A DNA stretch of 64,000 nt, from the NCBI GenBank assembly GCA_026413225.1, contig CM048557.1, forward strand, positions 68,128,987 to 68,192,986. Reading direction: 5' to 3'. Made by a program: the position numbers and the translations under genes. Shown here one piece after another: positions 12,801-22,740 of the stretch (positions are counted from its first letter, which is position 1; every line of letters begins with the position of its first letter). Under the pieces are notes generated by a model. That model had not been told where the DNA came from. It did no database searches and saw nothing but the letters and a program-made list of their open reading frames with translations. Origin of the DNA: Otis tarda (lineage: Eukaryota; Chordata; Aves; Otidiformes; Otididae).

Positions 12801-15800
12801 GAGCTGCCTTGATGTAGAGCAGACAGCCTTTCTGCAACGCTCTGAGACCCTTTGGTCTGATCCAGCTTCCTGGTGGGCACTCACGTGTGGCTGTGAGCTG
12901 TTTGCAGCTGCCAAGGGTGGGGAAGAACCTACCTCTATCTTTTCAACAGTTGATTTTCCCGTGGATCTTTTTTTTCCTGAAAGATGTGCTCACCCATTTC
13001 CCTCCCCTTGGCCAGAGCAAGACGTTACAGCCATTTCCAGACAGAGTTTTGGGGAGCCGCGTCCTCTTTCCGGATGAAGAGTGCTGGAAAAATATAGCAG
13101 CCTTCCTCCCGCACATGTGGTAAAGGTGAAATCAAGGCTTTCTTGGTCAGTTGATTGAATAAGAGCATCAATTGTGGCCCTACCTTTAAGCCAAATTAGA
13201 GCTAATGGGATCTGAGTATGTATTAGTCTTAATTGTGTCATTAAGGGGCAAAGTGCTTTGGATTAGACTGTGAGAGATGCTGCAATGGCTACAAATGCAG
13301 CTAGATCCAGAGGGAATCTTCAACTTGTCGTGGCATCTAATTTTCATCAGGAATTAGCTATCAAGGCAGAGTTAAAAATCCCAGAAGGTCCTTGACCTGC
13401 TTTGCAGGTGTGGGTTTAACAGCCAGTAATGCAGCAATGAATTATTTTCATTAGTTTCGTATAGATGTGATGCATCTCTAGCGTGTCTGGTGAGACATGA
13501 GCACTTCTGTGGTGTGTGCGGAGAATAAAAATGAAAGTACCTTGGTCGAACGTCTCTATTCACCAAACTGCTCAAAGCATCGGCCGCAGTTGGGTCTTAG
13601 AAGCAAGGCAGTGCCAGGCTTGTTTGTTGCTGGGGTGGGCGACCGCTGGGCGATAGTGGGTACAGGAGTCACACCCGGCAGCATCAGGGTGAACAACCTG
13701 AACCCCCCAAGCTAAAAGACTTTTCTCCCTTAAAGATCTCAGCCCGACAGAGGAGGGCAGGGTGATCTCACAAAACCAGATACAGATAGACAAAGCCTGT
13801 GTTCCCTCAGCGGTGACATGCAAGAACACACTTCCATCCTCCTGCTCCAGCCGCAGTCTGCGGCGTGTTCCTGTTTAGTTGGAATTGTTCGTAGAGTTTA
13901 TATAGATATTCATTCTGCCAAGTTTGGATTTTGCCTCTGATTTGTGGGTGAAGCTACTGTAGATGGTCATCTTCTCGACTGTAAGTAGAAAGTAAACACT
14001 TACAGGAATTCCTTATGCAAGAGCCAGGCTCACTTCCCTTCTTAATAAAAGAAAAGCTATTCTTGCTAAATGCTCAAGAAGGAAATGTTTGTGGCTTCTA
14101 GGTCACGGAAAGCTGAATCCCCTCTTCCCAGAGAAAAAGGAATACAAAATACACAAAGAATGTTGTTAGCAAAACTGTTTGCTCAGCAAGCACCTGCTTG
14201 GTTGGTAACTAATGGAAAAAAAAAAAAAAGTTAAGGAAGAAATGCCTTGAATGAAGTCATTTATTTCTCAAATAGATTCCTGCCACGTGTTTGTTTGCAG
14301 ATGTTTTTGATTTAAATGCAAGTCTCATGTTACCCATCGAATGCCCCTGCTATATAAATAGAAAGCTGTTGTAAGCAACAGTACAACCACTCGGTACCAG
14401 TAAGGTGAGACGTGATTTCAGGGCGGCTGTAAGATGGGGAATTTGTTGGTTCTCTGACAGTATTTAAGAAACTTCCTTATCAAAGGCTGCTGAACAAGTT
14501 GATCTGTTTAAACATCCGGAGCAAGAGTCCTTACCTCCTCTGAGAAGTCATGAAGCCAGAGAGTCTCTGTGGAAATTAGAGAAGTTCAAAATCCCTGAAT
14601 TTAAAAATTTTCTAGGTTTTTACCATTCTTAATTGATTGCAAATACAGGTTAATTTGAAAAACAACAGAGAGGGAAGTTAAAGACCTTCCTAATAGATCA
14701 GAGGGTTCCCAGCCATCATCAGAAGTGCAAAACTGAGCTTCCTCGACTGGGGGAGCTCGGGAGTCTGGGCAGAAAGGAGAAAGCTTAGCTCAGGGCTGGG
14801 TTTACAAAGATAAATTTAAAAAAGCAGAGGTAGTGCAAAATGAGACTGAAATGGCTCACATAAATCCAAACCCGAGTTTAACAACAGGATTCCCAACATT
14901 TGAAGGCCTCAGGGAAGTCCAAGGTCTTTCATTGCTGCTGCTCTTTATCAAGGCGTCAGTGCAGATCTTAGGTGCCCCTTAGAAATTTGCAGTGAGTGTG
15001 TTATTTCCGGAAAAGTAAGTGCTGTGATGGAGGAAGTGAAAGACCTACATATGAGCTAAATATCATGAGCTAAATAATAACATGCAATATCTGCAGTTCT
15101 CTCCACTTGCTTTGTTATTGATGACCTAAACCACCAAACACCCAGGTTTTCAAAGGAAGTTTGAACAAATCTCCATCCCGTTCAGAGCTGCTTTTTGAAG
15201 TGTCCAAACTGAACTTGCCTGAGCAAACCATGGAGGGAAGTGCAACATGAGGGATTGTAACATGACTTTTCTATGAGCTGCCTTTCATTAAAAAGAAGTA
15301 GTTTGTTCTGCAGTAGGTTGAGTCTGTATTACATGTTTCTCATGGAGAAAAAAAAAAGAGATGGACTAGATGACTTTTGAAAAGGAAATCAAAGGCTTTA
15401 CACCTCCACAACCCAAAATGTCCTTACACCTCGCTCACTTCCCCAGAAATTCTGGTGTCACAGTCACTGAAAAATTGACAGCGGCCTTTGAAAAATGAAC
15501 TACAGACACCCTGAAAAAAAACTGTTGAGGCAGCTGACTTCCTCCGTCACGCCCTTCGTCTGGGTGCTGACATCTGGAACCTTCAGGACTGAAGTTCCTC
15601 ACACTTCCAGAAAGTTGCTCTCCCGTCTTGGTGTACCCCCTGCCCTTTCATTGCTCAGACTTCTCCTATTTTTGCTCTTTCTACCTTCTCAGCTTTTCTT
15701 TAAATACCCTTGAACCCTCTTAACCGGAAGAACATTGGAGAATAAAGGATGAGCTGGTTTCTCCACCAAGAGTATGTGTGCGGGCTGTGTGTTGCTCTAT

Positions 15801-18800
15801 CATGGGGCTGGACTTCAACAAAATTGCCTGTGTTCACCAAGCCGAAAGTCAGATCTCCTGGAGCTTATTTTGTGTCGGTTGGTGTCCCTTGGGTGGAATC
15901 TAGGACCTTCTCTTTGCTATGGCTTGGGAGGCAGAGTGAAGCTCTGGGTGGATATTTGCACAACCTGACCTTAGGTGTGAAAATGAAAGTCCTTGTCACC
16001 GTCCCTCTTTTTCAGATCTCGTAAATACGCCGTGTCTCCCCCCGCCCTCCTCCTTGCCAGGAGGGGAGGTAGGAGCGTGGAGGGCATTGCTTTGTCCAAA
16101 CAGAGCACGCAGGATGTGGTGGAGATGATCAGATATGAATTGCTGGACATTTTTGTAAGTAAAAAAAAAAAAAAAGTGTCCTTTTTCCACTGTGGTCATT
16201 TGCAGAAGCACTGATTATAGCGCGGAGCTGTGCAAAATAAATGCTCATTGTTTCTATCATGCTGAGTTACATTTGTTTTTAAATTTTATGGCTTGGATCA
16301 GACATTCTGGACAGAAATCTGCTGTTTGCTGTGTGGTCTCATGGGAGGAGACCCCGGGAGCCAATGGCCCGGCTTGTGCTCGTAGTCAGAGACCCGCTGC
16401 TGTGGTGGCTTGGCCTCTCGCAGGGTTTGCTGCCTGCCTCCTGCACATGTCTTTCAGAGACCAGTTATAGCCGTAACACGTGGAGCTGGGCCAAGCTGGC
16501 CATGCTTCTGCCTTCTCTGCTCACACCCCTTCATCTCAGAGTGCGCAGCTGCTCGTACAGACTTGGCTTGCGATGGGCAGGGTTGGGCGTAGACATCTCC
16601 AACATACACCGAGATCCCAGCACCCACACTTGTTTTCCCGCTGCTGGTGTGCAACATGGACCCTACAGCCTTGCTTAGCCCCTGCACCCCTCGTGTAAGA
16701 GCAGAAAGTCTAATTTTCTCCTGTTCTCTCCTCCCCATAAACCTCGTCTTCTTGTTTGGATGTCTTGCAGCCAGAAATCACTGTGCAAAACCTGCCCCGC
16801 TACTTGCAGCTCAGAAAGCCCTTCCTCATCTTGTTCAGCGATGGTGACATCGGTCGGATGGAAAGCAAGGAAATGCTGAAGCTGGCGAAAGGAAGACCCC
16901 AGCAAGCGTTTGTGGCTTGCTGGTTGAACTTGTGAGTGTGTAAAAACCTCTTTTCTCCTTTCCATTAGCTCGCTCTTAGCATTTCAGGGCAAGAAAAAAA
17001 CAAGTCTGCAATTACTGAAAACACTATCTAGCTGGTAATATAATTATTCGGTCTGAAGTCATCGTGAGTTGGGAGGTCAGATCATTTAGCGATAATTCGT
17101 TATGCGTTCTGGGCAGCTGCAAAATTGCATGACAAAGTAAAATTAGTAAATGTTGAATGGGTTGCAGAAATAATTTTCAGTAGAGTAAAATGTTCTCAAA
17201 GATATTTCATGGTAGCTGGGTGTTATTTGTATTTTTGTCACATGTGGGAGAAAAAAAGTAAATTGACTCTCCTGCAGTGTCTTATGGTGATTTTCCCACC
17301 GGCAGTTAGAGGGAAGCACAACAGGGCAATTACTGGTTGTTGACTGGGGGAAAGAAAGTTTTCAGAAGAAGGGACAGCCAGAAGAAACCCCGTAAGGCAA
17401 ACTTAAAAAATATTCAAGAAACAAAATGAATCCGGGAGCTAAGAAATAGAAAGTTGTAGGAAAGGAAAGGAGATTTTTAAAAATCCTCCCCTCCCTAGCT
17501 GCGTTTTCAATTTTTAGCCTCTGTTTGTTTTGCCCAAGCCCAGAGACACCTCACTGTCTTAATCATAGCATGCTTTGAAGTCTGGGAAGTGCCTCACAGC
17601 GTGGGCTGAAGTTTAGCTAACGGGGAATGCACGTGTTTTCAAACAGAAGACAATTTGTTTGCCAGTAAAGCGCAAGAAATGCGAGCCCCTGGAACTTCCC
17701 CACCTACACATCTGCCTTTGCTGCTCTACCTTTCTGAGAAAGAGCGAGCTGTCCTTTGTCAGAGCAAAACGGCATTGCAGAGGGCAGAATCATAGAATCA
17801 TAGAATGGTTAGAGTTGGAAGGGACCTTCAAAGGCCATCCAGTCCAACCCCCCTGCAAGGAGCAGGGACATCCCCGACTAGGTCAGGTTGCTCAGAGCCT
17901 CATCCAGCCTGGCCTGGAATGTTTCCAGGGATGGGGCTTCCACCACCTCTCTGGGCAACCTGGGCCAGTGTTCTACAACCCTCATTGTAAAAAATGTTTT
18001 CCTAATATCCAGTCTAAATCTACCCCCCTCTATTTTAAAACCTTTACTCCTTGTCCTACCACACCAGGCCCTGCTGAAGAGTCTCTCCCCATCTTTCCTG
18101 CAGCCCCCTTGAGGTACTGGAAGGCCGCTCTCAGGTCTCCCCGGAGCCTCCTCTTCTCCAGGCTGAACAGCCCCAACTCTCTCAGCCTGTCCTCATAAGA
18201 GAGAGGCTCCAGCCCTTTTATCATCTTCGTGGCCTCCTCTGGACCCTCTCCAACTGGTCCATGTCCTTCTTATGTTGGGGGCTCCAGAACTGGACACAGA
18301 CACAATACGGCTGTTGGCTCGGAAAGAGTAGCATAGTCCTAGAAGGAGAACCTCATTCCCATGGCCAGAGCCAGCTCAGACCTAGAGCATCGCGCTCAGC
18401 CTGAAAATAGTGCCGGAAGGACTCAGCATCTTTGTGTGCTTGCTGTGCCTCCATCTCGATGTCCTCTTTTGGCTCTCTCTGTGTCACTTGGGGAAGTTGC
18501 CATCCCAGCTCCTCAGGCTGTGGGAAAAGCACCCAGCAGCTGCCCAGGGGCTGAACACAACCCTTTACATCAGCTCCTGCCTTTCCAACCCCTGCGGGCT
18601 TGCTGCAGCTGTGGGGCGGTGGCAGCAGCTGGGCTGGAGGGAACTGGTAACTCTCTCTGCAAAGAGAGGCTAACCACAGCGGGCTGCAGGATCTGTCCTG
18701 CTCCTCTCTCACCTGTTCTTCAAAATTCATGGTGGAGAACATTTCACGCTCTCCTACAGTATTTGCCCCAGCTGCTCTTGCTTGAGGATTTCTTTAGACA

Positions 18801-20912
18801 TCTAATCTGCTGTCCTCTCCCTCTCCGTTGGACCCTAATGGCTTGCTTAAGGCGTTGGGCTTACAAATAACGTGATGAGCTTGTCCCTTAGGCAAAACTG
18901 TGCTATTTTCTGGATGTGGCCCAAGGGCTTTGGTGCTTGCTTGACTCACAGTCCCGTTGTGCTGCCAAACCACTGGTGAGCAAGTTAAATCCCAACAGGA
19001 AGAAGACTCCGGTGGGACGCGGGGTCCTGAAGGCGTACTTCACCACCGTGCCTTCGCTGCCTGTTCTCGTCTGGGTGAACCTTCATGTCGGGGGTCAGGT
19101 ATTCAAGTTCCCATCGGAGCAGCCCGTCACTGAAACGAACATCTTGTCTTGGCTGGAGAAGCTAAAAGCAGGACTGGAGATTCCCAGCAGTAAGTGGACA
19201 CGCATTGGTAACGTTCCTCAGCATGCACTGTTAGCTCCGCTCCGGTCTGTTTATGAGAAGATGCTACGTGCAATAAATTGTCTGCCCTGGAATTTAATGA
19301 TGGAAAAACTAGCTATGCTAGTTTGAGCTGGAGAAGTACAAATAGTCCGGCCAGAAGAGAATACCCGCACTCACGAGTTTGGTTCGGAACTGTTTAATGT
19401 TCAGAGCCAAGCGGGAATAGTTCTGAATCCACAGCACTTCTCCCTGATAATCCCCAAACCTGGCTGTGCTCTCCGGTTACTGCAAACACACCTTCTGAAA
19501 CACAGCTTGCTGATAAAATATCTCCTGACTCTCAGGTGTCAGCCTAAGAAATAGCTGCTCTTTAGGCACCTTCCAGCATTTTTTTGGACAGGGGAGGATG
19601 AGGAAGCTGGTGCTTTGCTGTGGTCCTTGGGACATAAAGGGTTGGCTTGTACTGTGAAGCTTTTCACTGCATCCCTCCTGCCTTGACAGGCCTGATGGAG
19701 CTTTGGAGGAAGGCAGCACAGATGTGCCTTCCTCATGTGTTACGTGTAGCCGTGGGATGCTACAGGGATTCTACAGGGATCTTGGGAATTGCTGGCTGCC
19801 AGCCTGCTCCAGGCTCCAGAAGGGCGATGGGGTGACTCCACTTGATCTCTGTGAACTCTAAAATGAGCTTTCCAAAGGAAGTGTTTCCAAAAGCTGGCGT
19901 CAGCCTGGTGGGGTAGGATGTGTGGGCTCTCGCCGGAGCTGAAGACACCATTTCTGACCCGGTGATCGCTGTGAGAACCCTGTGAGCCGGCCGTCCTCCC
20001 ACGCCTCTTTCCATTGTCACCGCTAAAGGCACTTGGCTGTCACGTAGGTCCCTAGGCAGGGAGCTTAGTTTTCAGGGCTGTCAGAAGGGCAAGCTGATGG
20101 CTGAGCAGCTCACTCCACAGCCAAGGGCTGTGCCAGCCACCACAGCCTCCTTCCTCAGGCTTTTAAGTGCTGCAAACCGTGTGATCAGTCTTAAAAGCGT
20201 AAATTAACGAGCGTTCTCATATAATGGGACTGCTTCCTCCTCATACAGACAGCAGTCTCCCCTCCCTCCTAATGGTGTCTCAGTAATGCAGTCATTAACA
20301 GTTATCTGAGACCCCAGTGAAGCATCCACCCACTGGTGAGCAGATCCCCACTGTGACCTTTGCCGTGGGGGTGTCTGAGGACGGAGGACCCCCGTAGCCT
20401 TTCAGGGAGCGGAGCCTTGGCCAGCTCTGGTGAATCTTAATGCGTCCCTGGCTGGTTTAATGGGGTGGTGGTTTTAGTTTTGGAGGAAAGGGGGCGATCT
20501 TTATGGAAAGATCTTTAATTTTGTGTTCCCTGGAAGGGCAAAAAAAGGCATAATTCCTTTGAAAGGGAGATGTCTGTGGAGTGGAGCTGCCTAATTCTTA
20601 TTAGCATGGGACTGTGCTTGCTTCTCAGGTACGTTGTCTGAGGAAGACTGGAAACCACCTCTCCCCGCTTACGACTTCCTTCAGATGATGGAGACGGCAG
20701 CGCCCGAGCTCCCGCTCCACACCTCCCGCCACCGTGGAGACTCACCGACGCGGCACCCGCCCGAAAGCCCGGGAGGGGACGCTGCCGTCCGGGAGGAGCC
20801 GTCCCAGGAGATGAAGGCAGAGAAAGTTGGGTCCCCTGGGAGAGACCTGCGAGGGACTGCCCCGAGACTGGCGGCAAGGGAGAAGCAGGGCAAGAGACAC
20901 AGCGAGCTCTGA
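6701..20912 (+). CDS. TXNDC16: TXNDC16 (ERp90), last seven coding exons of a thioredoxin-domain ER protein
   Basis: Coding exons at 6701-6869, 7352-7488, 12066-12150, 16016-16154, 16771-16931, 18999-19189 and 20629-20912, all with GT-AG borders and matching phases, give about 388 C-terminal residues ending in TGA. The gene continues left of the window; the human protein is about 825 aa. The first exon encodes the second half of a thioredoxin fold, with [14 protein letters not shown] and the cis-proline region [12 protein letters not shown]. Later exons give the stretches [64 protein letters not shown] and [14 protein letters not shown], which line up with TXNDC16 in order. The family protein sits in the ER lumen, is PDI-related, and has been described as a partner of the ER degradation flavoprotein ERFAD (FOXRED2). 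The C-terminal tail is polar and low-complexity and ends in HSEL. Synteny with PTGER2 supports the call. Confidence 0.96.
7352..7488 (+). CDS. TXNDC16: TXNDC16 exon
   Basis: Acceptor CTTTCCCTAG and donor GTCAGT. The first G completes CTG (Leu). The encoded segment includes [19 protein letters not shown] and [13 protein letters not shown], matching the linker and start of the next thioredoxin-like domain of TXNDC16. Confidence 0.95.
7489..12065 (+). other. TXNDC16: TXNDC16 intron, 4.6 kb
   Basis: No exon of the gene is missing here, because the flanking exons join directly in the protein. At about 7925-7985 there is a possible very old CR1 remnant on the minus strand (AATCCCCTCTTAGCCTC). Otherwise I see nothing I can name. 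Confidence 0.7.
12066..12150 (+). CDS. TXNDC16: TXNDC16 exon
   Basis: Acceptor TCTTTTTTACAG and donor GTAAGT. With the G from the previous exon it starts with Ala, then [18 protein letters not shown] and [10 protein letters not shown]. An 85-nt exon after a 4.6-kb intron, with phases fitting on both sides. Confidence 0.95.
12151..16015 (+). other. TXNDC16: TXNDC16 intron, 3.9 kb
   Basis: AT-rich intron with short A-runs (14217-14230, 15345-15357). No mobile element, RNA gene or exon could be supported. Confidence 0.7.
16016..16154 (+). CDS. TXNDC16: TXNDC16 exon
   Basis: Acceptor CTCTTTTTCAG and donor GTAAGT. Encodes [16 protein letters not shown], then [16 protein letters not shown] and ends in phase 0 after DIF. 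The PPALLLAR segment is a typical central strand of a redox-inactive thioredoxin fold. Confidence 0.95.
16771..16931 (+). CDS. TXNDC16: TXNDC16 exon
   Basis: Acceptor GTCTTGCAG and donor GTGAGT. Encodes [18 protein letters not shown], then LILFSDGD and ends in FVACWLN plus two bases of a Leu codon. The LFSDG turn and the CWLN strand match the C-terminal thioredoxin-like domain. Confidence 0.95.
17786..18299 (-). mobile_element. CR1 LINE, 5'-truncated copy in a TXNDC16 intron
   Basis: Starts with AGAATCATAGAATCATAG, the CR1 tail in reverse, and is close in sequence and extent to the 5860-6520 copy, including CATCCAGTCCAACCCCCCTG and the reverse-transcriptase C-terminal coding part. It stops abruptly after CTCCAGAACTGGACACA. 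The coding part has small deletions compared with the other copy (for example at 18105-18110), so it is older or damaged. It lies in the intron 16932-18998 in antisense to the gene. Confidence 0.92.
18999..19189 (+). CDS. TXNDC16: TXNDC16 exon
   Basis: The acceptor is CAACAG at 18993-18998 with a weak pyrimidine tract; this border was chosen because the first G completes Leu and gives [13 protein letters not shown] without a gap. The donor is GTAAGT. The exon encodes [39 protein letters not shown] and [14 protein letters not shown]. Confidence 0.92.
20629..20912 (+). CDS. TXNDC16: TXNDC16 terminal coding exon
   Basis: Acceptor GCTTGCTTCTCAG. The exon starts [18 protein letters not shown], the last well-conserved block of the family, then runs through a polar, Pro/Glu/Arg-rich tail with no fold I recognise to the stop TGA at 20910-20912. 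The last four residues are HSEL. GC content is clearly higher here than in the upstream exons. An additional downstream coding exon, as other vertebrates may have, is not needed by the sequence but cannot be fully excluded. Confidence 0.88.
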
Positions 20913-22170
20913 GAGCTCGGCATCTGCCCGCCTGGGCCAGTGAAGGATGTGGGACAGTGCCCCGAAAACCTGATCGCTTTCCCACCCCTCTGTGAGCCTT
21001 TAGACCAAAGAGAGGAGTGCTTTCAGCTGCAAATCACTGACGAAGGGACAAACCAGCCCCTGAGTCTCCATGTGAGTTCCCTGCTGCAGTGCGTTGGTCG
21101 TTCTGCGGTGCCTGTGGTTTCTGATGCCGGAAACGTGTCCATACACACCTTGACTCTCCCAGTTGCTACTGGGATTGCATTTCACAGCAAGCAGCGAGAG
21201 CAGATCTGCAGGGAGGCTGCTGCGAGGGAGCTCAGCTCACCCCGCGGCTGGGGGAGAGATGAGGCGAGCTCACCGCGCGCTGGAGGCTCGCCTGCGCATC
21301 GGACGACACTGGAAAAGCCGAATCAGCACAGTCCTGCTCTGTAGTTTCTATATGTCTCACACAGGTGCTTCGGTTGCCCCCGAGCAGGAAGCAGTGAGTG
21401 ATTCCAGGATGAAAAGCGCGTTTCTCTCGCTGCCGCGGTGGCAGTAGCAGCTCCACTGATGTGTGTCGGCAAGCCCTGCTCTCAAAAAGCGATTACATCT
21501 GCGCCGTAACCGTCTGGAGCTGGGAGGGCAAGCGTGCCACCCGCTGTGGGGCTGCTTAAATTGGCACCTGCTTGTGTTTACACTGGACTTGTGAACCGCA
21601 TTTGTGAGCGTATTCATCCTCGGGGGTAAGAGGAGTATCTGGTTCAAGCAGTTTTATTACAGAGCTCAGGTCATCGCGACAGCCGTGAACAAAAATCCAC
21701 CAGCGAATCCCAAGGGGAGGCAGGTTGGAAGATGGCTTTGTTCAGTGCTGGCGTTTTCTTGGTTACCAGCCCAGGAGGTTATTTGCGGCCTCGATTTTTC
21801 TTTGCCGTCAGTGACAGCAGCGGGGTTGGTGCTTTCTGAGCTGGGGACGGTGCGGGGAGTGAGTGGAAAGATCGACGCTTTGGAAATGAGAGGAGGGAGA
21901 TGAAGGGCAAGGCTGGCAGCGCTGGGGACAGACCTTGCCGGGGTGGGATGGAGCTGCTTCACGTCCGTATCTAGACGAGGAGATGCAGAACCTGGGGAAG
22001 TGGCTTTCCAGCCTCTGCCCAGCTCCTGGGGACAGCAAAAGGTCTGGCATTCCTTCCTGGAGGACCTGAGCCTGCAGACCAGCGTGGGACGTGGGCCGGG
22101 GAGAGCCGTGTGTTTGGAGGGAAGCTTTGTCTAATCCCACCCGTGCCGTGACGATCTTCCCACTCCCTTC

Positions 22171-22176
22171 AATAAA
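22171..22176 (+). promoter_or_regulatory. TXNDC16: Candidate poly(A) signal, proximal
   Basis: AATAAA about 1.26 kb after the TXNDC16 stop codon, followed by a pyrimidine-rich stretch (TCTGTCCTCTTCC). Confidence 0.4.
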
Positions 22177-22718
22177 CATCTGTCCTCTTCCACAGCGCCA
22201 CTGAGATGTGCCAAGAGGGTCGGATCCCCCTCCTCACCACTCTGAAGTTACTGGGGAGGGGAAAAATTGATGGTAAGGGACTGCGGAGAGCGTTGTAAAG
22301 TCTTTCTTTCTCATCCTGCAAGCAGCCCACATGGTTGGGAGTGTTTTGAAATGCCCAGAAATAGACCATCAGTCCTGGGCGCTCCTTGAAGCCCTTAGCT
22401 GAAACACCATTTTTGGACTTAAAGACAGGCTTAGAGCCAAAATGTATGTATTTAAAGTCATAAACTTCAGCATGCAGATCGGAGCCTGCCGCGCAGCTGA
22501 GTATTCTCAAGGGAAGGAGTGGGTCAGGGCGCGGACAGATCCTCCGAGCGTTCCCGTTGTTCCTCTGCTGTATAAGGTCGTTACGCTGCGGGGCTCTGTG
22601 AGCTGGATGTCGTTCCTTTCCCGTCCCGTCCCTGATGACGCCACTGCTGCCGTTACAGCATCACTGTCCCACTTGGTGCAGGTGGAGTGCGTTATTTGGG
22701 CTTGTCACTGATGTCTTT

Positions 22719-22724
22719 AATAAA
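22719..22724 (+). promoter_or_regulatory. TXNDC16: Candidate poly(A) signal, distal
   Basis: AATAAA followed within 20 nt by a CA dinucleotide and then a T/G-rich stretch (GCCTCTGTCTTGGGTG), the usual layout of a cleavage site. This is the better of the two candidates for the gene end. Confidence 0.5.
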
Positions 22725-22740
22725 TTCTGTCTCGAGTACA

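Larger units (their letters stand above)
20913..22740 (+). other. TXNDC16: TXNDC16 3'UTR (inferred)
   Basis: Sequence between the stop codon and the second poly(A) signal. It has no other coding features. The end is inferred from AATAAA sites at 22171-22176 and 22719-22724. Confidence 0.5.
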
